A stretch of DNA of 64,000 nt from Morinoia aosen (GCA_030386875.1 CM059575.1:16020293-16084292), one strand, 5' to 3'. Positions 11,001 through 22,800 are shown, numbered from the stretch's first letter. The notes: generated by a model not told the origin, from the letters alone. A program made the numbers and translations.

Positions 11001-14000
11001 TAATAGCTCACAGAGTTTTCTTGGCGGTACTTTTTCTCATTTATTAGATCTTATGTTATCTGTAAACTTATTTCGTGACTACATTGAACAATTCCACTGA
11101 GAGAAATCATTGACACCCCTGTGTCTCTCAAACGAATATTCAAAATATTTTGATACTCAGTAGAGTTAAAGTGGCTGAGAGAGTTAAATTAGATATTCAT
11201 GTTTTACAGGGCTCAAAATCTTTTGTAGAAAACCGAACTGCGTTTAGATTTCATGAATGGCATCCAATTCTCCCAAAAACCCTACTACCTTCACTGATTT
11301 TTCTTCTAATTCATAGACGCTCTTAGACGTTGTCTGTATATCAGTGAAATCAGTGATCAGTCTGAGAAAGTGAAATATTTATGGGAGATAAAATTGACTT
11401 ACGTTTAAGTGTGTCATGGTTGACACACTTAAGTGTGTCGTAAAGCCCATGGCGCACAAAAGTGACTCTGTTTTGGGACAAAATTTTTCGCAGCGTAGAA
11501 AGTAAATTGAATTTACGATCTACTATGACTCTTTGTCAAAGCCTTCGTCCACAGAGCCTTCTAAACTTCATTTTTTTCAACTTCTTCATTTCAACCATCA
11601 AACAGTGCTTTACGCCACACTAAATTTTAAAATTTTTACGCCCTGACGCTGTCGTGATCATGGCGCTGTCTGGTCTAATAACTATTACCATTGAGTTTCC
11701 AGTCCTCGGAGATGAAGCCTCCGATGCCACGGAAAATTAGCACCACGGATACAAGCTGTGAAGAAAAAACACGCATCAATATGATTCAACAGACCATGGT
11801 GTTCCTATGCAATGTTTAAAGAAACTTGCAGATTAATGCTAAAACCATTAAAGCGATCTATAGAGAAAAAATGCGTTCTCATCGAAGAATAATAAATATT
11901 TCTTTAAAAAATGTTAGTGCGAGTGAGATAAATATCGTAGAATACAAGCGATAGGGTAGAGCGAGTGGGGTACTGAATATATGACAATTGAAAGAAAAGA
12001 ATACTTTCCGATCCTCAATTTGTTGAAGGAGGCCAAAAATAGGGTTTGGCTGCATCACCGCTCACCAATAGATATAAGTGGCGCTTTGATGTCGCTGAAC
12101 TAAGCTTTAGGACGGTTTGCGGAATAACAATATTTACGAAATAACTAACTATTAATTGAACACTAAAGCTTTCATCAGCCTTGCAGCAACGATTTCCCAG
12201 TTATTTATTACTCGAAAAAGCGATGTATTTGTATTCTGCAATATTTAATGATCTTATTTACTTTTAGCGTGTGTCATTCGTTCATTTTTCTTTAACAATT
12301 ATGAAACATATACAATTTTTTATGATAATAATGGGAATGACAGTTCAGCAAAGGTAGAAGAGCAAGATAAAATTGATAAATCACACGAGAATAACAGAAT
12401 TTAGGGTAATTTTCATGACAACGAGAAGAACTCAATGCTCAAGAACCAAGAACGTTTCCTCAAAATTTCACCCGAAAAACCCAATGTTTGAACACTTTAC
12501 TCGGAGTTCATTTCCGTGGAACCACAAAGAAAATTATGCTCTGGTTTTCAGTTTTCAGGTAATTTAAAAAATTAAATAAACCATAGACTTTAAACCTGAA
12601 AACATTCAAAATTTAAATAATTTAAACAATTTATTTACCACTGGTGTTACAAAAATACAGTAGATTGTATCTTCAGTCTAGTACAATGGACATATTTGAG
12701 TATAGCTACTTGTGGGCCCGAATAAGTTCAGCAACTTCTAGGACATCCTATCATCAAGCTATTTTTAAAGTGTAGAATTATGTTTAACCTAATTTACTTA
12801 ACCTAGGGGCATACAAGACTGGTCATGTTTCGATGCTTAATTTTAAAACAAAGAAAGAAATAGTTGATATGAGCTAGATGGAAACTGTACATTCAATAAA
12901 AATGATTCAATGAAAATGATTAGTATAGCATAATATATATATTATAATGGTAGATTACCTTATCGAGATAAGGCGTATCAAAAGAAAAAAGAAATTGACT
13001 TGAACTACCTTATATGTTTAATATTTCGATAGGAAGAGGGATTCAAGATTTGTTTTGAAGGCTTTGTAAGAGCTTTTTTCACGGATCTCTGCAAGAATTG
13101 CATTCCAATTTTTAGTTCCAATGAAAAGGATACTGCGTTGTGACCGAGATTTCGAATAATGAGGAAGTATGAAGTTACTTCTGTTTCGTGTTAGAAGATC
13201 ATAATGACCAGTTTGAGCAGTGAATAATTCTTTGCGTTCTCTGTCTCCATCATCAGTTAGTGTTTTATACACGAAATTACACATGTGGAGGTTGGAGGGA
13301 TCAAAAAGCTTGAGCATTTTTAGGCTTTTGAATGAATCATTTGTGTGAGCATTAAATTCTAATTTCATTATCGCTCGAATGGCTTTTTTTTGCAATCCGA
13401 AGAGCAGATTTTTTTTTATCAGTTCTGTGCCAAGCTTCTATCCCGTATTGTAGATAAGGTGAAATGATCGTTCGATAAATTATTTTTAAGGCTTCTTAAG
13501 GCAGTATATTTTTTGCTTTATGAAGGATTCCAACGAATTTTGATAATTTAGTACTGATATGGGCAATATGCTCTTTGAATGTCAGATGTTTATCTAATAT
13601 AATGCCCAGAAATTTACAGGAGTCGGTTTCTTCAATTTTACCATCACCAATTTTAAAGTGTGGAAGAGACATATTTCTCTTGTATGAGAATATAATGTAT
13701 TTTGTCTTACCGATATTGAGGCATATTTTATTGGCTTCAAGCTACATTGAAACATTTTGCAGCTCATTATTGATACTCTCTGCAATTAAAATTGGATTTT
13801 CATTTGGAAGAGCCGCAGAGAGCATGCTGTCGTCGGCAAAAAGCATGAATTTGAAGAATGAAGTAGATTTAGCAATATCGTTGATAAAGATCAGAAAGAG
13901 AAGAAGCCCAAGGACCGACCCTTGCGGTACTCCACGGCTGATTGTCAGCAGTTCCGATTGTGCATCATCAATGCCAACATATTGCTTTCGATTTGTTAAG

Positions 14001-17000
14001 TATGATTTGAACCAATCATGTGCAACTCCTCTGATGCCATAACAGTGTAGTTTCGATAGTAAAATGTTAGTGTCCACGCAGTCGAATGCTTTTCGAAAGT
14101 CAAGAAATTCGGAGAAAACAAGCTTTCCTTTATCGTTATTAGAAAAAATTTACAAAGATATTGACCAAAAAAAATTAACTCTCTTACTATTGCTTGATCT
14201 CTCCAAAGCTTTCGACAGTGTTGAGCATAAGAAACTTCTAAAAAAAATTTCAAACCTCAGAATAGACACTCAGTGGTTTGAAAGCTACCTACGAAACCGC
14301 TCTCATGCAGTGTGCTTGAATAACAAAATGTCATCATTCATACCAAATAACTTTGGCGTTCCTCAAGGTTCAATCATCGGCCCACTCCTATTTTCAATTT
14401 TCATCAACGATTTCCCCACCATGCCGGCAAACACAAAAATCTCAATGTATGCTGATGACGTACAAATTGCCATGACAAGCTCAACAGCGGATTTAACAGA
14501 AACACAAGCCAACGCTGAAAACCTTCTGAGAAATCTGAAATTGTGGTATGACCATAATGGCCTCAAACTTAACGCAAGTAAAACGCAATGCATTATTTTT
14601 GGATCACAGAATGCGACTGAAAATTTACCACCATTCCAGCTAACATTTGGAGACGATACAATTAAACCAGTCGATAAGGTTAAAAATCTGGGTGTTTGGT
14701 TTGACAAAAATATGACTTTCAATTCACACGTCGAAACAATGTGCAACAAAATTAACGGAACCTTAATGTTCTTTCATCGTATAAAGAACACACTTGACGA
14801 AAAATCTAGATTATTAGTGATTCAGTCTTTAGTTTTATCGCGGCTGGACTACTGCAGTCTTGTGTGGGGAGACTTACCTAAATGTCGTCAGGAAGAGTTG
14901 CAAAAATGTGTAAACTTCGCCGCCAAGGTGGTATGCAAAGGAAATTTTAATAAATACGATCATGTCACCCCTCTTTTAAGAAAACTCGACTGGATCCCAA
15001 TACCGAACAGATTCATGATCCAGAAAGCTCGACGAGTATTCTCCTCTCTGTACCTCCCCCAAAGTAATGCAGAGGTGGTAAAATTTTTTCCATCTAATAT
15101 CCCAAACGAAAGACCAAACCGGAGGAACGATGTTTTAGTCAGTTACCGTTCATCTAACGTGGGACAAAAAGCTCTCTCAGTTTCTGGAGCTTTTTTGTGG
15201 AACAAGCTTCCCCAGCATATCAAAAACTCTAAAACTGGAAAAGAATTTAGAGTAAATGTGTCACGTCATTTTACATCTCTGTCATAGGGCCTGCAGCATC
15301 TCGGTGTGAACTTCCCATCTATCAGAAATTTTAATTTTTCCTGAAATTTCTGTTAGAAATTTAGAACCTATTTCATTTTACGTTTGCTAAGCGATTCGTA
15401 TATTCATCTTACTTATTTCTGTCGACAACAATGAGCACCACAGCCGTCAGTTCAGTGCAGCAGAACGAACGTTCTTTCCATAATTAGGAGTATTTCCTCA
15501 TCTTTATTTTGTTATTTCTTTCTCTTTTCTGTATTAATATTTAACGTCCGTATGACAAATATACCATGAAATACATTTTGTGTGTACACCAATAAACAGG
15601 TTTATAGACGTGAGGGTTGTGCAAAGTTTATAATGAATTAAATTTTTGGCTAACGTTGTCTCGCTATTTCAAAATCATTCTCGAAGATGTTTTCAATCGA
15701 TTTTCGGCTGAGCTGGAGGGAAAGGGGTAATTTAAGCATTGCATTTAGTCTTTTTATTTTTTTTTCTTTTCGTGCGTTCAGCGCACACTAGCACTGAACT
15801 TTCAAATCGGAAAAAACTCTAAATTTCTGTAATCAAAATTATCATTTTGGATCAAGGCCTAATCTTCCTATATGTGCCAATTTTGTGAATATTCTCCACT
15901 CAGATGTGATATCCGGCCACAATGTTACTCCATTTTATCCCACGTACACATGTCCCTATAATGCTGAAGAGTTGTGTTGCTTCTTGACTATAATCTGATT
16001 TTTCTTAAAAATTTCTGTGAAGAAATTAAAAAACAGCTCATTTTTATGTTTTTCGAAGTCTTCTCTTCCTTTTAGTTATTTTTTTTGCGAAAAATTTCTT
16101 AGGATTACAGTGAGCTCAGCTGTCATTTTCTGTGTAGTAGATGGTAGGTTGCTTCTATCTTTTATGTTATATATGTATTATTTTTTTTTTTTTTCTAATA
16201 TTTTATTTTCAATAAGTATATAAATTAATATGTGTGTGTACGTGTGTAGGTATATATATGTATCTACATAAATAGATATACATGTTTCTATTTCATTTCT
16301 TTACGCAAAAACCATTCGGTTAATAAATTTTATTGCAATTGCGAAATGATTCAAAAATAGATCTAGCACTTCCCCAGAGGGCGTTTCTGTGAATCGGATT
16401 AATTTCATATATAATTAATGAAATAAAGTGCAATTTGAGCATATGAATCGTAGTAAAATTATCTTTCTGTCCGTGTGTTGTACAAGCTATGAATTTTGAT
16501 ATTGAATATATGTTTGTTTACCCATTTCTACCAATATTTTGTAGATATTTGTCAATCATGAGTGGTAACCGGCTTACACTGTATCTCTATTTTATCCCAT
16601 GTACCCATGTCCGCATGATGTGGTGAATATCGAGAAGATACGAAATATGTTTTTGGTGGTGATAGGGCTTTGCATATTTTTTAGGGCATATTTTTCATTT
16701 CTCATTCAACTACCCTTGACAGAGATAGACTATTGGCAAGCCACGTGTGGTTTGTCTATTAGTACGCCTCGTATATTTTGTCTATTAATATGCCTCGTAT
16801 GGTCTATCTATTTTGTACACCTCTGATAGCTTGTCTATTAGTACACCTCGTATAGTTTGCCTATTATTATTATGCCTCGTATGGCTTATCTATTTGTACA
16901 CCTCGGATGGTTTGTCAATTAGTACTCCTTGTATAGAACTTTTGTTAGACTACTAGCACACCACGAATGGTCTGTCTATTAGTACGCCTCGTATATTTTG

Positions 17001-18271
17001 TCAATTAATATGCCTCGTGTGGTCTATCTACTTGTACACCTCTGACAGTTTGTCTATTAGTACACCTCGTATAGTTTGTCTATTATTATGCCTCGTATGG
17101 CTCATCTACTTGTACACCTCGGATGGTTTGTCAATTAGTACTCCTCGTATGGAACATTTGTTTTAGGATGCCCTATATTTAAGAAACTTTTAAAAGCCAA
17201 TATGTTGGCATGTATCTCATGTGACAATTTGGAAATAAACATTTTTTCTATTAGAATGAAGGTATTGTAAATGATTTGATACAGCCTGTGTCGTCGATTT
17301 TTTAGAAATAAAACCGTATTGTTTGCCGTAGAGAAAAGATTTTTGTTCAGAGTAATGATTTCAACAATTATGCACATGTTCTGAGTAAAATTATTAACTA
17401 AACAAACTGGCCATCATGATCATTAAACTTGAAATAGAAGTAACTTCACACTTCCTTATTATTCAAAATCTCGGTCACAACACCGATTCCTCTTCATTGG
17501 AACTAAGAATTGGAATGAGATCCCTGCTGAGATACTTGGGAAAGTTCTTACATTGCTTTAGAAACGAATCATGAATCCCTTTTTCTATCGAAATATTAAT
17601 CTCATAAAGTAATCAAGTAAATTTTTTTCTGCTATATGACTTATCTTGATAGGGTAATTCGCCATGAAAAATGACATAAATCTTAAGCCTGTTCTTAAAA
17701 TAGTTTTATCGTTTTCTAGAACATACTGTTCCCATTTAGCCCATAAAAAGTATTTTTGTAAAACTAAGCATCGAATCTTGAAAGAACCCATTCATTGATC
17801 CGTCTAGTATGCTCACAGGTTAGGTAAATTAGGCTAAGCATAACTGTACACTTTAAAATAGTGTTGATTACAGGATGTCCTAGAAGTCGCTGAACTTATT
17901 CGGGCCCACTAGTAGTTATACTCAAATGTGTCCATTGCACTAGACTTAAAACCAATCTATTGCTGTAGCACTTGTAGAAAATAAATTGTTTGAATTGTTT
18001 AAAACATTCAAACAGAATTATGTCCCCTTGTTAATGATATCCCATTTATTATAGTCTCCTATCCATTAAAACATTGAAATATTTCAACTGCAATTATCAT
18101 AAGAACTGAAATTAGTATCTGAGCAGAATGATCACAGACATCGCGAATGTTCGTCTAAACCTAGCATGTTGCAATTATTTGTCCTGTGCAGGCAGACAAA
18201 TAAAGATGCCTCACCAGTGCCAGTATGGCCGCCGTGGCGTGGGCGGCTCTCTTGTCGCAGCAACAGCACAT
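7729..18271 (-). CDS. Gene A: four-exon tetraspan membrane protein, LAPTM4/pasiflora-like (162 aa)
   Basis: Coding exons, in order of translation, are 18,215-18,271, 11,689-11,755, 10,027-10,112 and 7,729-8,007 on the minus strand. All introns have GT...AG ends and phases 0, 1, 0. The product starts with MCCCCDKR, a cysteine cluster before transmembrane segment 1, then has four hydrophobic segments, with a conserved VDGYGIL after the second and MDTQLSDYRT after the third. The length, Cys-rich start and 4-TM plan resemble LAPTM4 and the insect pasiflora-type small tetraspan proteins. By analogy it would sit in endolysosomal or plasma membrane; the exact role cannot be told from sequence. Intron 1 (6.5 kb) is filled mainly by nested retrotransposons. 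The strongest evidence is gene B, which repeats this exon plan. Confidence 0.85.
8008..10026 (-). other. Gene A intron 3
   Basis: About 2.0 kb between exons 3 and 4. Apart from the SINE at 8,695-8,985 I see no gene or repeat in it. Confidence 0.7.
8695..8985 (+). mobile_element. tRNA-derived SINE with GAT-repeat tail, in gene A intron 3
   Basis: The head has an A-box-like CCTTGCAGTGGACGAGTG and a B-box-like CGGGTTCGAGCCC (about 8,741-8,753). A unique body of about 200 bp follows and the element ends in CTGATGATGATGATTAG, a short trinucleotide tail. It differs in body sequence from the SINE at 4.3-4.6 kb, so two families are present. It lies antisense to gene A. Confidence 0.75.
10027..10112 (-). 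CDS. Gene A exon 3
   Basis: Acceptor TTGCACACAG and donor GTACTC bound 86 bp. It encodes TM2 and ends VDGYGILQ. Fourteen of 28 residues are identical to gene B exon 3. Confidence 0.87.
10113..11688 (-). other. Gene A intron 2
   Basis: About 1.6 kb between exons 2 and 3. Besides the MITE-like element near its upstream end, nothing recognisable was found. Confidence 0.65.
11429..11622. mobile_element. Small MITE-like element, about 190 bp, in gene A intron 2
   Basis: The left end TTAAGTGTGTCGTAAAGC is matched in reverse complement by the right end GTGCTTTACGCCACACTA (two mismatches). An extra 12-bp hairpin (TTTAAGTGTGTC / GACACACTTAA) sits at the left edge. There is no coding capacity. No certain target duplication was seen. 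Confidence 0.55.
11689..11755 (-). CDS. Gene A exon 2
   Basis: Acceptor TTCACAG and donor GTAATAG bound 67 bp. The exon carries the end of TM1 and the short loop with RGIGGFISEDW. Gene B exon 2 has the same length and the shared pattern RGI..FI..DW.L. Confidence 0.85.
11756..12599. other. Part of gene A intron 1 without recognised element
   Basis: AT-rich intronic DNA between exon 2 and the first retrotransposon fragment. Nothing recognised. Confidence 0.5.
12600..14136 (-). mobile_element. CR1-group non-LTR retrotransposon fragment M1 (3' part), interrupted at 14.14 kb
   Basis: Minus-strand remains of ORF2 run from reverse transcriptase motif A (FRKAFDCVD, about 14,090) through GVPQGSVLG and FADDS (about 13,820) to the C-terminal region (13,018-13,395), then a 3' UTR to about 12,600. 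Frameshifts separate the pieces. The 3' UTR has a block with TCTAGGACATCC that is shared with copies at 17.9 and 51.0 kb. The upstream part of the same copy resumes at 17,249 on the far side of a plus-strand insertion. It lies in gene A intron 1, in the same orientation as the gene. Confidence 0.85.
13018..14124 (-). pseudogene. Reverse transcriptase ORF2 pseudogene of M1
   Basis: Two open pieces (13,742-14,124 and 13,018-13,395) plus a frame-shifted middle piece together read as an RT palm and thumb followed by the usual C-terminal domain. The catalytic pair is FADD. One position of the GVPQGSVLGPLL motif is altered (P to L). It is inactive because of frameshifts and because the gene is physically split. 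Confidence 0.85.
14145..15287 (+). pseudogene. Reverse transcriptase ORF2 fragment of P1 (about 380 aa, frame intact)
   Basis: The open frame carries RT motifs DLSKAFD, GVPQGSIIGPLLF and YADDVQI, then the thumb and a C-terminal domain with DYCSLVWGDLP, and stops at TAG 15,285-15,287. The endonuclease and the first RT motifs are absent, so the copy is dead on arrival. The frame is undamaged over more than 1.1 kb, so the insertion is relatively young. A chance open frame extends upstream to 14,064 into M1 sequence. Confidence 0.85.
16727..17155. repeat. Tandem array of about 27-bp units in a 220-bp higher-order repeat (P1 3' UTR)
   Basis: Units such as TCTATTAGTACGCCTCGTAT recur every 26-30 bp with variants. 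The whole pattern repeats after about 220 bp: it starts once at AGACTATTGGCAAGCC (16,727) and again at AGACTACTAGCACACC (16,947). It is a degenerate minisatellite within the 3' UTR of P1. Confidence 0.8.
17249..17397 (-). mobile_element. M1 continued: RT N-terminal region
   Basis: On the minus strand this reads QYGFISKKSTTQAV, the RT segment that normally precedes motif A. It matches the corresponding part of the copy at 52.4 kb (shared ACAGCCTGTGT core). It is the piece of M1 cut off by the P1 insertion. Confidence 0.75.
17398..18010 (+). mobile_element. CR1-group fragment M3 (3' end only, opposite orientation to M1)
   Basis: From about 17,398 the plus strand matches the C-terminal coding end and 3' UTR of M1 and M2: CTTCACACTTCCTTATTATT, TTCTATCGAAATATTAAT, GGATGTCCTAGAAGTCGCTG. 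It ends near 18,010 in AAATTGTTTGAATTGTTT. Stops and small indels interrupt the coding part. It is a second, independent insertion of the same family, head to head with M1. Confidence 0.8.
18215..18271 (-). CDS. Gene A exon 1
   Basis: ATG at 18,271; 19 codons starting MCCCCDKR; donor GTGAGG follows the last codon (phase 0). It aligns without gap with gene B exon 1 (11 of 19 residues identical). Confidence 0.85.
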
Positions 18272-18279
18272 GACGGCGG

Positions 18280-19300
18280 ATGACTGTCGATCGTGGCTTC
18301 AATACGTACTCAGGCCATCAACGAATGCGGTCACATCCCTATACCTTGTGATTTTTTGGGGCGGTTCTCTGTCTATGTTCGATGTTATTCTAATGTTCTA
18401 AAGTTATTCTAATGCAAATTTAGTTACTGAATCGTCGCTAATGCCCGTACAGCACACTACTTGTGAGTGAATTGTGACAATCTGCTGTAGGAAACGTGGA
18501 CTGTCCGTAGCTCAAAATATGAGACGTTTTAGTATTCATTTAAAATGTGTCATCAATTCGTGTAGGCAAACAATCAAATTTTCCAGAATATATTCAGTAA
18601 TCTTCATCGTAGTAGATTACAGACACACAGTATGCTCTATATCTTGGAAACAGAACAAAAAACAGTTTTTATTTAATGAATTATCACACTTTGTATGATA
18701 ACCGGCTGCCACTTAAACCAACCATATTCTAACGTCTGAAAATGCATTCAACATGAGACAATTACAAAAAATATACACTAGAATGATTTCATCTGCATTT
18801 ATTGTACTAATGGGGCATACGTCAATAAGAATTGCATATGTAAAATTAAAGAAAAAATTTATTTTGAAAATTATTCGGATTTCTTTCATTTTGAAATATT
18901 TCACGGGGAAATTAGAATGAAAATCGAGTGTTCGCTTTTTGAGGAATAACTTCATGCATACCTAGAAAAGTTTTAAGTATATTTTACCGTTGTGCGCACA
19001 TCCATTACGATAACCAGGTTCAGTTTGTTTTACTCCAAGGTACTATTTTGTCTTTTCCAGGTTCGTCCTCAGGTGCTCAACTATGCTTCGTCATTGATAT
19101 AGCTACTCAGTCTTCCATAAGTTATACGAAATAGAGTAATAAGGTTGATCGCTGGAGTTGGTAAAAGAAAAATTAAAGATCTCCCGGAAGTACTACTGTA
19201 TCCCGAAAAATGTTATTAACACTTGTTTAGAATCTTTGTAATCGCTATATTTTTTCACCGCGAAGTAGAAAAAAGAATACACGTACAACTATGAACAAAA
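18280..19300. other. Region upstream of gene A, no recognised gene
   Basis: This would hold the gene A promoter, but I cannot point to a specific core element. Short open frames show no domain. Confidence 0.4.
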
Positions 19301-19304
19301 TTAA

Positions 19305-21709
19305 AGGCATCTGTTACCATAATTCCGTAGCTAACTCACGTAACAGAAACTGAACGAGTGTGTTAACTTATACTATGAATCTCTCTTTCGAATTTACTTT
19401 TGCTGACTTAAGACGAGTAGAACCGATTTCCTCCTACCATCCTTTTTCCCTTCAGGCACTGTACAAGGATTGAAGAAACGTATGAGACGTGTCTTGAAGC
19501 AACATACTGTAAAGATATGCAGAATTCATGGGAGAAAATTGTTTTAAAAACGAAAACAGAATGAACATTACATTTTTAAGTAACTTCATCTAATATTTAG
19601 TATTTGAGGGAGGGCCTCTATAGCTCTGACAACAGCCGCTAAGCCTTGTTATAAATCATTTTGGTACTCTACCACTTTTCATTAAGTTTGATCTCTAATT
19701 ATCGCCTCGATCGCTCTGAGGCACGTTTGTACATCATAGTTATCCTCAACCATGGCTGCAGGTGCTCGATGCGATTACAATCAGGGGACTAAGAGAGATG
19801 CTCTTATGCCCTCATTTCTTTTCTATCATATCAAATCTTCAGCACTCAGGATGTGTTGCAAGTAGTATTGCCTGGTTAGAAGATTACTTTACCTGGAATA
19901 TTACTGTTGAAAGTTTCCTGCTATGAAAGTTGGAAAAGCGGTTCTAACATGCTCGTGTCCTGATATTCATTCTAACCTCACAAATGAACTGCATTCCTGC
20001 GCCTGAAGACGACAGGCCCTGCAATGCTGAAACATCTTAATTTTATGGTAGAAGAATGCATTCAAGACTAAAAACTTCCACTCCTCTTTAATGAACATAG
20101 ATAACTCGAGTAGTTCGCTGAAGAGAACGAATATTTTAATGATAATTTGAGTTTAAGTAAAATGTACAGTATAACTCCTAAACCGCGTAATCGTGAAGAA
20201 AGAAATGTTCTGAAATAGGGTATGCCCAAACAACGTTACATATTTCCTAAACAGCGATGGAATACTAATACTGGTGTCATCTACTGGTTGGAGAGGAGTT
20301 TACAGGTACTCGTAATGGCATATGCAATTTAATTTAATCAACAAATTAGCTATCTTAAAACATTATTTTCTAACATATGGTTGTGTACGTTTTAATTACC
20401 TTGTTTGTTCACTTTAAAATAAGGTCTTGTCCTATTATTGGAATATATCATGCATTACTATTTCATATGAGTTCTTGTATTTTTCCTTGAAGTTCACCAA
20501 ATATTGCAAAACGATTAAAAAATTTGAACGCTTGGACTTATATAATAAGCTAATAGTGAAATCAAAATTATTTCTTTAAGTTAAAAGTAAATCAATCAAC
20601 TATAGAAAATTTAAAGAAAATGCATTGTTTGAATTATTTAATGATTCTTCCTAAAAAGCGTGTGCGTCCTAAGCTCGAATAAAAATCGTTAGTTCATTAT
20701 TTAGGAGTTACACTATATTACAAAGAAGAAATTTCAAACAATTTACGATCACTTTATTAGCTTGAAGTGATGTTTAAACTCACTTCATAGTCAACTTTCA
20801 TCAGACCAAACAACGTTGATTTAATCATTGGACATTCAATTTTCAAACTTTCTGCAAAAACGAGTGGCTTATCCTTATTCGTCTCGGACATTAATGCTTC
20901 TTTCTAGCTTGACTCCCTATTAGTCTTCCTCCAACCTTCTGTTTACCATTCGAGTCAATCAATATCACCCAGTCAAAGGCCTCGCAACATTCAGCTGTCT
21001 CGGAGAGATTTTTCCGTCAGTTCCTTATCAGCTATCTGCTTTCCCTTGAAGTAGTGCGCCTGTTCCGGTATTGAGCAGCACAATTTTTGGTGGGTTTAGT
21101 TTCATCGTACGCTTTAAAACTCGTTTACACACCATTTCTCGAGTAGTTCACTTTGTTATTTTAACTTGAGAAAGCCTTTCTTTGAACCATGAAATGATTT
21201 GTGAATTTCAGTTTCAGAAATATATTCTAGCAAACATTTGCAACTGTGGGAAAACTGTCAAACTATAATCACTTGTTTTAATACAAAAAAATTACAGAAA
21301 AATTAGAAGCTGAACTCGCATTCACCGTAAACTATTTAATAATTTATACTAATTAGACCGAACAGAGCAAAATGGATTTGAGATGCTTCAGATAGTGATT
21401 TCCGTTTATTTGGGTGAGACTTACCGGTAGATTTTAAGCTTTTCCACATATGCCTCTTAATTTTGTCATGGCTGTAGTTAATTCACTTGAAGGCTTTACA
21501 GATGTTGCTTCAAGACGGTAGCAAGTCTCACATCTTTCTTCATTCCTTAAGCAGTGCCTGAAGGGAAGAAGGATGGTTGGAGGAAATTGGTTCTGTGCGT
21601 TTTCACGTCTGAAAAAGCAAACACGAAAGTGAGATTCAGTGTATATGTTAAAACACTCGTTCAGTTTCTGTTGTGTGAGTTAGCTACGGAATTGTGGTAA
21701 CTGATGCCT
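19305..21709 (-). mobile_element. Tc1/mariner-like transposon with about 210-bp terminal inverted repeats, decayed
   Basis: The left arm (19,305-19,514) and right arm (21,494-21,709) are reverse complements with scattered mismatches. Both contain TCCGTAGCTAACTCAC, CAGAAACTGAACGAGTGT, CCCTTCAGGCACTG and CTTGAAGCAACAT. Inside, the minus strand reads NVVWSDES at about 20,800-20,818, the hallmark segment around the second catalytic Asp of Tc1-like transposases, followed by stops. Other matches to a Tc1 transposase are weak. The 2.4-kb size and long TIRs are compatible with this superfamily. Confidence 0.75.
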
Positions 21710-22800
21710 ACCGAGTATTTTCATTCAATCTCATTTGGTAGGTAACCATGTCACATGATGTATATATCATCTATCTGAACATAAGTCTATGATGTATGAG
21801 TTTTGTAGCTGCTACCATCTCAATCACTAGTTTGTATTACGCAATATTTATCATAGAGCTTCATTCTACCTGAACTAGCTCAATTCAATTTAATTGCACA
21901 ACTTTTTGGACAACCAATAACCATAAAGCAAATTGTTTCCCAAAGAAAATTCATAATTTAGGTACCTAATAAATATTAGGCAACGCAATCATCCGATCTC
22001 ATGAAAATCTGTAATAAAAGAACGTATAATTTGATGATATACGTTGTTGATCAACTATTGATTGCTGCTGTTTTGATAGCTAAGAGCGTTTACATGGGCA
22101 TTTTAATTGCTATTGAATAACAAATGCATAATTTTAGTTTTCAATAGACGTGCAAACCTGAAAATGCAATTACACCTGAAGAACGCAAAATGTTTTAGCT
22201 CAAGATCATTTTTCAATTATGATCATTTTAACAAGCAGATCAGAGTGGCGAGATGTGAAAACTTAGTGTTGCTCTCGCAGTGCCGGTGAGGGCAGCGCAA
22301 ACAAGCTTACCCCTGCCCCCTCCATCCCCCCTCCATCTCCACTCCATCCCTCCAAAACACCTCCACTCTTAACGTGGAAGAACAAGTGCTGTTATCTCCA
22401 GAAACAAAATAGAAAGTGTGCTCTGTCAAACTCGCATCTTTGGAAAATAATGGTGACCATTTTTTGTGAACTATTTTTGTTACAATAGAGCATGAATGTC
22501 GAAAATTTCTAATGTACTCATTCAATTTTTGATTAAAAAAAATTAGCTTACCTCATGTTCTTTTGATGGACAATTTTGGTTAACTATTGACGTTAAATGT
22601 GAGAAGGATAAAAAACTTCTTCTTCTTTGAAGGAAATTTTAAATATAAAAATTAAATAAACTTGATCCAGCAACTTTCGGAAAAAATTTACCATGTTAAA
22701 CATAGTAAGCCTGTGTTCACAGACGGAGCATAATTCCACAATGTGAAGTAAACTTGAACAATCCGACGTTTCTCGAAAATTTCACCAGAGCAATCTTCTG
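21710..22800. other. Region before the large retrotransposon
   Basis: 22,280-22,370 is a C-rich, CCCCTCCATC-like run. Otherwise AT-rich. Some of this may belong to the 5' UTR of the element that follows, but I could not locate its 5' end or a target duplication. Confidence 0.4.

Larger units (their letters stand above)
14145..17248 (+). mobile_element. 5'-truncated non-LTR retrotransposon P1 inserted into M1
   Basis: It starts within the RT domain at the residues EKIYKDIDQK and is closely related to the near-full-length element at 23-31 kb. Both sides show TATTAGAA (14,137-14,144 and 17,249-17,256), a probable target-site duplication, and the interrupted M1 sequence continues directly beyond it. 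The 3' UTR is long (about 1.96 kb), contains a repeated block (15,905-15,975 and 16,555-16,625) and a tandem array, and ends GGAAATAAACATTTTTT, similar to the end of the 23-31 kb element. Confidence 0.85.

Noticed and set aside
13575-14042. 155-aa plus-strand open frame
   Set aside because: It is the antisense shadow of the M1 reverse transcriptase pseudogene.
14064-14144. Upstream extension of the P1 reverse transcriptase frame
   Set aside because: This part is M1 antisense sequence that happens to be open in the same frame; similarity to P2 begins only at the target duplication.
16727-17155. Regularly spaced repeats resembling a CRISPR array
   Set aside because: Units are contiguous and degenerate without unique spacers, lie in a eukaryotic retrotransposon UTR, and have no cas genes nearby.
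17249-18010. Twin-priming inversion linking M1 and M3
   Set aside because: Both fragments possess their own complete 3' end and overlap in the coding region they represent, so they are two separate insertions and not one inverted copy.
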